Program-made: the position numbers and the translations under genes
In this document: positions 12,383-22,162 of the stretch, in pieces
Position numbering within the stretch: position 1 is the first letter of the stretch
How the letters are laid out: every line of letters starts with the position of its first letter
Assembly: GCA_003117195.1 (NCBI GenBank)
Contig: BDSI01000205.1
Span: forward strand, 62,001-126,000
Reading direction: 5' to 3'
From: Eudorina sp. 2006-703-Eu-15
Lineage: Eukaryota > Chlorophyta > Chlorophyceae > Chlamydomonadales > Volvocaceae
DNA: 64,000 nt
The notes under the pieces: generated by a model
Told to the model about the DNA's origin: nothing
What the model saw: the letters and a program-made list of their open reading frames with translations, nothing else
Database searches by the model: none

Positions 12383-15300
12383 GCGATGTTAATTTCGTTG
12401 TAAGAGGGTCTGCACGAGTCTGCTGAAACATGTTTACCCCGGCCCTCCCCCGCCCGCCGCCCTCTAAGCTGCCGAGACCACAGCTGATGAAATTCAGAAT
12501 CAGGGGATAACAGGGGCACGCAAGGCACGCGGCCGCCCATGGAGGGGATTAACCAAGGTGCAGCACTTATCAATGAGCCTTCGGAGGACGACACATTATA
12601 AAGAATGATATGCGCCTACGACTCGACCATCCACCCGCTCATGACAGCTGAGGCTGTGCGTGTCCGTCCGTCTTTGGTTTGGGTGCCGCTTTGCTTTGGC
12701 TTCACGCAGCTGCTCAACCGGGTAAGACGGTGTGCTGGGTAAAAGTCATGGCGGTCACACAAACGGCAGAAGGCAGACTTGTGCACACATACACGCACAC
12801 ATACAATGTACAATGTACCAGGAGGCCATTGTATGGCAATCCTCGCGGCCGGCGGAGACGTGGCCTGACCCTGCCTCCGTGAAAGGACGCCTTGAGATGG
12901 CGGGTAGAGTCCATGCACATCATCTAAGTGTTGAACGACTGAATGGCATGCTTGCTTGTGGTTGGCAGTTGGTCCATGGTAGGTAAAAGTTTCATTGCGA
13001 GTCGTTAGGGGACGGCTCGAAATGACACGGAGGCGACGGCTCGTGTTGCCTCTTGCACTAGGCAAAGGCATAAAAGAAGGACTATTGCTGGCCAAGCGGT
13101 TGTTGTGAGAAGAGGCGCGAACGCACAACTCAAACTGCTTCAGAGTCATCTCAAACGAAATTGATATTCCATATCTTATAAAGTCAAGGACTTATAAGGT
13201 CAAGGAAAGGGATGACGCGACGTCGTCATTCGTCTGTCATAATCACGGTACCCCCGAAAACTTTTTTAAGGGTTTTCTGCTACGATTATTCGTGTCAACC
13301 ATCGTGCATGTCACCGAATGCTGCGGGCCCACCGAAAGGTGCGTGCTGAGCGAGCGAGGGCGAGAGCGAGGGCGAGCGGGGGCCCCCGACAGACTTGCCC
13401 CTCTGTTTCCAGCAAGGATTTCCCGTTGCCAAAGCCGCTATTGGTCCTGTCTTATTACGGCCATGGCATTGGCACAGCCAGTCGTGCTATCTTGAGTGCC
13501 GTATCTTCGAGTTCGTGGCCTGTCCCGAATGTTCAATATCTGCAAATTATTGCCGAGTCCGTCGCGAATATCTCAAATCACGTAAACATTTCAAGGCCAC
13601 TTTTCCTGCCATCACGAATTTTTCAATCGCGGAAACAAAGTAGCAATACGGTATGCCCGGAAGCCCCGAAGCCCGGCACAAGCGACACAAACAACCTTGA
13701 ATCGAAATCCTATTTAGTAGGCATAGTTGACATGTCATGCTCAGATGGTGCCCTATCAGAGCTATCAGTTCATGAAGCTGATCGACTACTGGGTGTGGGT
13801 CATATTGTTTTATGTTGCACCGGGGCTGCAATGTTACATGATGACATAAAATAATGTAAGACCATAAATTCAGCCATGCATCAGACGACCAAAACCTTCG
13901 TGGAAAATTGCGAGACGTTTTTGCCGTTGCAAAAGCGGCCGTTGCCGAAGCGGCCGTTGCTGTCGTTGTTGTCGTACACAATTTCCGAATTACAACCTCG
14001 CCGAAAGTGAAGCTTGTAGCTCAAAACAGTAAAACGTCAAAAACGCCAGAAGTACAACGGAGCCATCAGGGAGTGCATTTGACGCGCAACAAAATATTGT
14101 TATTGCTATGGGGTCAACGTCCGCTTGATCGGGCATAACCTTTGGCGGAAAAGTGGCGCAGTAACGTGACGGCGACTGTGCTTCACTTCATAGGGGTTCC
14201 GCGTCATTCAGTTCATGAACCCTCCGTCCATCCTTACGTGCTCCAGTTCATCAGGGTTTGAATGAATTCTCGGAATAGTTGCGGCACGACGTGCGCTTGC
14301 CTACACTCTTGGGAACCGAACCGGCATAACACTACCTTGAGGATATCCTCCGCTCGGGCTGTTGTGTGGGATACGGGCATGTCACAACGACAACCAGAAC
14401 CGCGGTGTTGGGTGTGTGTGTATCCGTTGCCTCTAGCTAAGATGCTCCTACACAGATCCAAACGTTCCGGTATGGGAAATTGGGGAGAACTAACGGGTGG
14501 GATAATTCTTTTACGTGCGTGGGGGACAGGGGGGAACCCAAACAGGGCGGCAGTGGAAAAGCTGTGTGGTCAGCGAACACCCCTCAGCCCCCCACCCCAC
14601 CCCACCCCCCTCCACACACACGCACGCACCCACACACACAGAGGAGGCCTGGTGCCCACAGATACCGGTAGGTCGGGCGCATGGAGGGGCGAGCGCGCGC
14701 TAGCAGTCCCAGATAGACGGCCACGGCAACAAGAGCCGACAGGCAGCAGTAGTTCTGCAATCATCAGGGACACAGCACACCGGCGAGGTCGACCCGGAGC
14801 GCGCGCCAGCACTGCCCGAGTGAATGGCGGAATGGATGTCGTGCACCGATGACGGCACGGCAATTCTGTGGCGATTCTGTGGCGCCAGTGGCAGGCTATG
14901 TGCCGAGCGAGCCGTACTCGGGCGCTGACATGGAGTGGGGAATCCTGCGGACGGTGCGGCCCCGCCGTGGGAGCGGAGCGTTGCATGCCGCCGAGCGATT
15001 GATCGTCATGATGATCGTCATTGGAGAGCGAGGAGATCAAGGGCCAGCCAGTTTGGGACAGCCAGCAGGCGGCAAGGGATATGGCATGAGCCGATCCCAA
15101 ACGGCCGGTGGGCCCCTGCTGAACCCTCTCCTCCCCCCGCCCCACACACACACACATCAGTCCCCATACCAGCATTGCGGGCATAAAAAGAGCAGAGTCC
15201 AGGGCGGCGGCGTCCTGAGGCGCGCCTACAGCGGCGGCGGCCTGCGGCGCACCCGCAACGGCGGTGTCCACGGCTCGCGATGCAGAGGTCGCGACCCTAG

Positions 15301-15840
15301 CCATGAGCCTGGCGGCTACAGCCGCGGCCCGGACTTTGACACCTGCCGCTGTGTCAATAATAATAACGACGACTGCAATCCTGACGCACCAGTAACCTGG
15401 TGTGTTGGCCGGTATGGCTGCATGGGCCCCTGCAGTTGGTGGTGGATGGGTGCGCAGTCCTTGGAGGGGGTTAGTTGCTGAGACGAGGAGACCACGACCT
15501 ATCTGGGCTCGTTGGAACGCCCGATCGGGGCTAAGGGTCCACCGTGTAACGATTTCCAGCTTAACAACGATTATTATTGCACGCTGGGTTAATCCCACCT
15601 TGATTCAGGGGGCAGGGGCGGTGAGCATGGCACATTGCGCGGCCTACGCGCGGCTGCCCCCGGGCCGACGTAGCAACGACATCGCCCTGCTGCCAAGCAG
15701 CCACGGTGATGGCACCCGCGCCCGGTGACAGCCACAGCCTGGCCGGTGATACGGGCCGCGGAGTCTTATGTCTTATCTCGCCGGCTGCTGGGCGTGGGCG
15801 GGTTCGTTTTAGTGAGAAAAGGTGCGTGGGGCAGGCGGTC
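12383..15840. other. Intergenic stretch, one possible membrane exon
   Basis: I see no gene with recognisable homology. On the minus strand 14754-14666 looks like an 89-bp exon: acceptor TTGCAG, donor GTATCT, and a membrane-like segment L-S-A-L-V-A-V-A-V-Y-L-G-L-L between them. A long open frame lies just upstream (15170-15598) with V-V-V-I-I-I, but I cannot connect the two. A 178-codon frame at 13318-13854 (+) has no recognisable domain. Confidence 0.3.
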
Positions 15841-15842
15841 TG

Positions 15843-15883
15843 AGGGAGGGAGGGAGGGAGGGAGGGAGGGAGGCAGGGAGGGA
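15843..15883. repeat. GGGA tetranucleotide repeat
   Basis: About ten tandem GGGA units, with one interruption (GGCA) near the right end. Confidence 0.9.
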
Positions 15884-16229
15884 TGAAGGGAGGGAGTGTT
15901 CATAAGAGAATGATGAGGGGGGAATGAAGGGACGTTGGAAACAGAACCGGCAGGAGCGACGGCACCTATCGATCGTAGAACTCCTTGATTCACCCACCCT
16001 CCCACACGCCCGAAACCTGCGATCTCGAAGCTAGGTCAGAACCCGAGAGGTCCGTAATGACCGCGGCGGCAGCGCCGCCGGACAGGCGGGACAGACCCAG
16101 TTGTCACAACTATAGGGGGGAAGGAGGCCGACACCCGGGCGGGACATACAGCGAACACGGTGTGGCCCCCTCTTAGCACCCTGCAAGGATCCACGTCTGG
16201 CGCTGCGTATAACCCCTCCAGTCAAGCAC

Positions 16230-16652
16230 CCCATGGGTCGTATCGGGTCGGGTCGGGTCGGGCCACCTCTTGGGGGTCTCTCCCCAAGAGGTGGCCCGAC
16301 CCGACCCGACCCGACCCGACCCGACCCGACCCGACCCGACCCGACCCGACCCGACCCGACCCGACCCGACCCGACCCGACCCGACCCGACCGACCCGACC
16401 CGACCCGACCCGACCCGACCCGACCCGACCCGACCCGACCCGACCCGACCCGACCGACCCGACCCGACCCGACCCGACCCGACCCGACCCGACCCGACCC
16501 GACCCGACCCGACCCGACCCGACCCGACCCGACCCGACCCGACCCGACCCGACCCGACCCGACCCGACCCGACCCGACCCGACCCGACCCCCCCCCCGAC
16601 CCGACCCGACCCGACCCGACCCGACCCGACCCGACCCGATCCGACCCATGGG
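16230..16652. repeat. Folded-back CCCGA pentanucleotide array
   Basis: From about 16294 to 16640 there are roughly 68 units of CCCGA, with short breaks near 16390, 16453 and 16590. The left end is the same unit inverted (TCGGG, 16244-16262), followed by GGCCACCTCTTGGGG, a six-base loop at 16276-16281, and the complement CCCCAAGAGGTGGCC. The outer edges are also complementary: CCCATGGGTCG at 16230 pairs with CGACCCATGGG near 16640-16652. The locus is therefore one palindrome whose right arm carries an expanded array. Confidence 0.9.
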
Positions 16653-16659
16653 ACCCCGA

Positions 16660-18749
16660 CGAACCTCCTGGGCACGCTTTTGCGGCTGCTGGGCCGCGTC
16701 GCCGCGTAAGACACGATTCCGAGCCGTGGTGGTCGGTGCAGCGCAATCGTACAGCAGAGTACGGCAAGTGCGGCCACACGGGCAAGGCACGCAGTCAAAT
16801 CAAGCATGTACACGCATAGACCAGAGGACGGTACGGCAGTCTCATGACGCACGTTGGTCCCCCTTATAATCCATGCCAGGGTTCGTTATTGTTGGTACGC
16901 ACCGTTTGCAAGCCCCCTTGTTTGATCGTAACCAAACTCCTCCGCCTACCCGAGCATCCAGACAACCCCATCTCCGCCCGCACAGGCCCGAACTAGCCCT
17001 AAAACCTAGATTGACTGAGTTGCCTGGGCCGTGCGGTGAACCCGTATCTTTAGTACGGTACTGTACAACAACGCATAGGTTTGCATGCTTTGGACGGATA
17101 CCGACCGCTTAAGGGTCGGTTGCAAGTACTGATCGAGATTCCTGGCCGTACGTACGGGCAGCTACGTACGTAGCTGCCCGTACGTACAGTATCCTGGCAC
17201 AGGGTATATATGTACCTGCGCCCGGTCTGAGCAATGCGCGGATGGGCGGGGGCTTAGGGAGAGCAGCTCTCTCTCTACATGTCCAGGCTGTGGATTCTGA
17301 GAACTTTGTGCTGCTCAGCCGTCCACCAGCCGTTGGCCGCCAGCACCACTGTGGATTGCCCTCCCGACAATGTACGACACGACGAATTACATGCATCGCC
17401 GCAGCCATCTCCACCGATTGGCCGCCTTGGTTGTCCGCTTTGATTGTCGGCATTCACATCAGCATCAACCACTTGCCGCTGACGGACCCTCCGTCTAATC
17501 GCATGCAACCTGCTAATGCCCGCCTGCATTACCAATGAACGCTCAAATGACATCGCAGCACCACGCTGCGCGTCGCCTTCACTAACCCTTAACTACCCCG
17601 AAATAGGGGAGTTCAGTAGATGTCCCACTCTTTCAATAACCGCAAAGAAACAACAGACTGACCACGGGGAGGGTCGTACAACCACTCACCCGCGCCCAGC
17701 CAACTCCTGCACACATGCACAATCGCGCAGTCCCTTAAAACAGACCAAACGTTTGGCTACCCTCAGGTACACCGACGCCATGCTTGCCATCCTGGAAACA
17801 ACAGGCCCAACCCCACCCGCCGTTGCTACCGTCCTCCAATCCACGTGTCCGCGCGCGGTCCCCTCCTGCATGCCTCTCATCAAGTGCTGTCCGTCTCATT
17901 CAACGAAGCACGCACCACAAAACACCGCCACGGTACGTCATGCGCGCTACCTCTTCGGGATGAGATCTAACAGCGCCACAGGGATGGAAGAAAGACTGGA
18001 AACACGGAACATACCGGCAAGGAAAACCGCTGCCATCACCTATGATAGCTACCGCTTTCGCCAGAATAAATCAACTCACATTGTCAATCAGTTGTTAGGA
18101 ATGTATCAACGATCGGTATGACCGAGTCGAGTGCAAATCGAAGTCAAAATGTCTGTGCGGGAGATCACCGATGGGAGCGCAATCAGCTCCTCATTCTAAG
18201 ATAGAGGGTACGCAATTAGGTTTTCCGACACCCCGCGCTCCGGCGCGCAACACACACCACCTGCGCGTGACGGCGTGTGACACCAGCTGCGCGTGACGGC
18301 ATGCGACACCAGCTGCGCGTGACGGCATGCGACATCACTCCCTGCTCGCGGCACCGGCGCTATCTATATAGCACATCACGACACGTACCGCCGACAAGGA
18401 CTAACGTAACACAGGAGGGACCCGCCCGACCAACCCCCACCCGAGTAAACGGTCAACGGTCAACCAGTCGAGTCAAGCACGCACCCCTGCCACCCAAACC
18501 CTCAACAATCAGGGGACACATCAAACATCCATCCGTTGCTCTGCGCGCGCGCCTTTCCTTTCTACGCACAACAACAGCTGCGCACGCTCGTGTGTACATC
18601 ACGAACCGGCGAATTCCCCTTCCTTCCATCCGCCAAACTCCAAACGATTCAGGTTTGCTGCGAGGGTCTTGAGATGGAGGTGAAGAAGCCGGGAAGATGG
18701 CCCCCTAGAGCCTCCTCCTTCGTCTCCTCCTGCCGCCTCCTCCACCTCC
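16660..18749. other. Intergenic stretch with palindrome, no gene supported
   Basis: Apart from the 40-bp palindrome at 17148-17187, I see only short or compositionally odd frames. A minus-strand frame at about 17275-17400 contains S-T-V-V-L-A-A-N-G-W-W, which reads like protein, but no acceptor or neighbour exon could be fixed. Near 18260-18330 a 25-bp CAGCTGCGCGTGACGGC unit occurs two to three times. Confidence 0.4.
17148..17187. repeat. 40-bp perfect palindrome
   Basis: The 40 bases are exactly self-complementary, centred on ACGT at 17166-17169, with arms beginning GTACGTACGGGCAGCT. The flanking bases do not pair. It could extrude as a cruciform. Confidence 0.95.
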
Positions 18750-20386
18750 TCATGGCCAGCCGCCACCGCCCGAGCCACCCTCGCCACCAGCGCCTCCATC
18801 CGTTTGGGTCTCAGGGCTCGGCGGCGGCAGGTCTGTGACGCTGCTGGTTGCCGGCGGCGGAGACCCTGAAGCCAGGGGCGTGTCCGGGAACGGAGGCGGG
18901 CTGGCTGGCGGCGGCGGAGGAGTGCGGTACGGCGGCGGGCTCCGTGGGGCACGAGGAGAAGGCGGCGGGGGCCGCGGGGGCCGCGGCGACGGCGGCCGCC
19001 GAGGGCTCGGCGGTGAGCGGGGGGGCGGCCGCGGCGGCGACGGCTCGGCGGGCGGCAGAGGCGCGTTGGGCGGCGCAGGCGCTCCCGGCAGACCTGGGGG
19101 CTCGTTGGGCGCCATCGGGTCGGTCGTGTTGAACCAGTCCGGCCGCGGCGGCTTCTGCGGCGGCGCCGGCGGCTGGGGCATTCCGATGACGCCGACTGGG
19201 CAGCACTCGTACTGGTCGACCTTCTTGTCGTACAGGGAGTACTCGACGCGGTACTTGTTGTACGAAAACATGGCCATGTTCCAGCACGGCTTCTTCAGAT
19301 TGTAGCAGACCTTGACACCGCGGACTGAATTGACATCCTTGAGCCACTGGCTGAGTGGGGTTACCTTCATGATATCCTGACCCTGATGACGCTCATAGTA
19401 GATTGAGCTGACGGAGTAGTTCTTGCCGCTGGGCGTAATGATCTGGACGCTTCCAACAGAGCCGCGGCAGTTCAGGGCTGAGCGATACCAACCGAATGTA
19501 ACCGTGGCGATGACCGGACGGGGGAGGACACGCCCGAGGTAGTGCCGGATTGCGGGAAGCGAGGTGAGGGCAAACGGGAGGGGGGAGAAACACTGGTCAG
19601 CCGTAGAAGAAAGAAAGAGAGGTTGAAGAGTAGGACTGGCTGAATGAGAACTGTATAGGCCGCAAGAAATCGTGAGTGACGACCCGCGGAGCCGCGGTCG
19701 ACGAAGTCGGACGGCGCCCGACGTAAGCTTTTGGCGGGCGATGCGGTGGTTTGACCAGGAGGGCATTTGGTGCAAGGAACCATCCTATAAAATAGTCTCA
19801 CCTGGAAACAACTTGATCTTGTTGATGTAGGCATTCGGGCTGCAACAGCGATAGGGGCCTGAAACGCACTTGTTGCCAGCCTTCAGCTCAATACAAAACT
19901 GTGATGTATTCCTTGCCGCATTAATAGTGTAGCTTGAAAGAACGGCCGAGAAGGGGCTGTACTTGGTGTTTTGCACGCAATCCTCAAACTGGGGGGGCAG
20001 GGAATTCCAAACAACATTCATCTTTGATCGCAACAACGTTGAAGAAAACGGAAGCTCAAGTTGTACACGAACGCGACCCCATACTAAAAGTCCACGCCCG
20101 CGGCTGCGCTTCGTCAAACACATCCAGGAACATCCTGAGTCCAATATGCGTGGAACATAACGAAAAATAACATTTCATTATGACATCTTGCTCTCACCGG
20201 AAACTTCGTGCCGGTCAGGTAGCTGCCTTGCACAAAAACCGTCAGGCAGGCGACGAGTGCAAACAACAGCGCGGTGCGAGATCTGCACGCCCAAGAATAT
20301 TACATAGATTGTTAATTTTTGTCAGTGTGCACGGGTATGGCAGAAGGGGATGGTAGAGGTTGCTACCTGTCGCCGATGCGAGACAT
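18750..20386 (-). CDS. Pherophorin-family extracellular matrix protein (gene 1)
   Basis: Exons: 20386-20367 (ATG, seven codons), 20282-20198 (signal peptide core A-L-L-F-A-L-V-A-C-L-T-V-F-V), 19988-19802 and 19477-18750. GT/AG sites and phases agree at all three introns. The mature part has the cysteine-rich pherophorin domain: F-P-F-E-D-C, F-C-I-E-L, Y-R-C-C-S-P, K-I-K-L-F-P, then L-N-C-R-G-S-V, V-C-Y-N-L, Y-S-L-Y-D-K-K and Y-E-C-C-P. A ~150-residue Pro/Ser spacer (S-P-P, P-P-P) follows, a likely hydroxyproline and glycosylation region. Pherophorins are secreted building blocks of the volvocine matrix and usually have a second globular domain after the spacer. Here the frame ends in a Gly-rich tail at 18750, so that domain is missing or in an unseen exon. 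Confidence 0.85.
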
Positions 20387-21755
20387 GGCTCTCGTTACCC
20401 GCTCCAGCGGGATACGTCCTCAGAACTGAGGCGGCTGCCTAGGAATATTTCTGAGTATGGTTCACAACTAGGATCAAGGCGAAGTGAAGATTTTGCTCTC
20501 AGCACGCTGCTAACAGCTACGTTACTCAGAAAGCGCGACCGAAGATTCTTGTCAGGATATCACAGGGATTTTCAGCAAGAAGTCCGCCGTTAAAACTATA
20601 TAGCAAATGAGGACAAGTGTGAGAACCGAAAGAGGGTGACCGTTCTCACTCAAGAACTCATCCGCATCACCTGCGGATATCTGTGGCGTTATATGCAATG
20701 TTGCTTTCTATTTATACTTCTGAGAAACCATCGCCGGCGAAGCTGCTACGATGCTAGGGCAGTACGCTGTTGTACAAGCCATCCACCATGTCCGCCAGTT
20801 TGCGGGAGTTTAGGAGTTCAGGTAAAATTTTGATTATCTTCAAGATACTGCAGCACTATTCACGAATGATGTTGCGCAACAGGCTTTTCTGCATCAGACT
20901 GACGCCCAACATCTCTCACACCGTAAATTGCAGTCAGACAACAGAGTGATAGACAATTTGTCGTTGTAACGGAGACAGCCTTGCGAGACGGATGCGAGGA
21001 ATTCCGCACAACTGATGCAAATTTGTGCTTTTCGTTGCGCAAGGTTTCACGTGCCGAATTATTGCAAACGCACCGATAAATTACTGTCGACGTATTGATA
21101 TCATAAATGTGATAGACCGTGCCATACCTGCAGAACCTGACTTTACGAAACAATTTTGTGTTGCAAGCAAGACTCTCAACTAAAAAATTAACATCATGGA
21201 ACAAAGAGGCGCACTTGATGTAGATAGACGCTTGAAGGGCAGCGCAGTGTTACTAATCATGCTTTGTAGAGGTACCGACGACCGGCAACTGGCAAACAAA
21301 AGCCCGACTGTCCTACGCACAGCGCGAGCTCACAAAGGCACATTCCAGGTTGGAACGGTGGAGTTCCTAATTCCAGGGTAAAGATGCGCGCGGTTTTGCA
21401 AAAACATCGTTGGCCCGTGCAGCGGTTGACGCGGACCAGGATTACAATGCCAAGGCTCATGAGGCCAGGCCGGCCACAAGGGGCCATGTTAATCATGTAA
21501 ATGTTGAATCATTTTTTGGCTTCTATGGACGGGTCCGTGGGCGAGGCGCTTTGGTGTCGCGCGTGTTGCGCATTTGGTCCGTCCGTCAAGCCTTGCCAAG
21601 CCAGACCACGCGCACGCCTTCGCACGCCGGGTGGCCGGCCGGTCCAACCCCTTCCACTCCTAACCCGCCGACTCAACCGCAGGGCCTGCGAGTTCTTAGT
21701 CTGGGTCGTGTGTGGCACTGCTGCGGACTTACATTGCCACACTGGCAGGCCGTAT
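20387..21755. other. Intergenic stretch upstream of pherophorin 1
   Basis: Moderately AT-rich. It should hold the promoter of pherophorin gene 1, but I see no clear element. A minus-strand frame at 20860-21204 has a possible donor (CTGCAG then GTATGG near 21128) but no recognisable domain. Confidence 0.4.
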
Positions 21756-22043
21756 GACGCCAAGATATACGCAACGGAATAAACAACGCAAAGCAATTCA
21801 CGGTTGCTACCTGATCCCAACTCACGAATCGAACGATCACTCTTTCCCGCTCGATTCCTCACACCTACGGACCGGCTACCGACTGGGCGGCGGTTACAAC
21901 GCGCGCCATAACGCATCGCGACGGAACACCTCACTCGCGACAAAACGGTGGGCTAATGCCACAAACTAACCAACATAAATCCGAATTAGGTAACTGCTGC
22001 TTGCTGCGCAGTAAAATGACGATGACACCCAAACGGCGCGACA
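21756..22043 (-). repeat. 3' LTR
   Basis: 288 bp, identical by eye to 33263-33550. On the minus strand it starts TGTCGCGCCG and ends TTGGCGTC. A 13-bp sequence, CAGGCCGTATGAC on plus, lies on both sides (21746-21758 and 22049-22061), overlapping the LTR end by three bases. Confidence 0.9.
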
Positions 22044-22162
22044 GCTGTCAGGCCGTATGACTGCTCTACTGACGTAATAAGTGCCTAGGGGAGACTCCCC
22101 CCCAAGCGGTCACCCGATGCATGCAGGGTGATCCGCGGCGACTAAGCCACGAGGCACGAACT

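Noticed and set aside
13318..13854. 178-codon plus frame
   Set aside because: No domain, no codon-use signal I can judge, no splice context; left unannotated.
14570..15598. 342-codon minus frame as a single gene
   Set aside because: It crosses good splice sites and mixes hydrophobic and GT-repeat-derived parts; only a short exon at 14666-14754 looks real.
16160..16852. Long frames of Pro-Asp-Pro-Thr-Arg and Gly-Arg-Val-Gly-Ser
   Set aside because: Translation of the CCCGA array in every frame; no start, splice or domain support.
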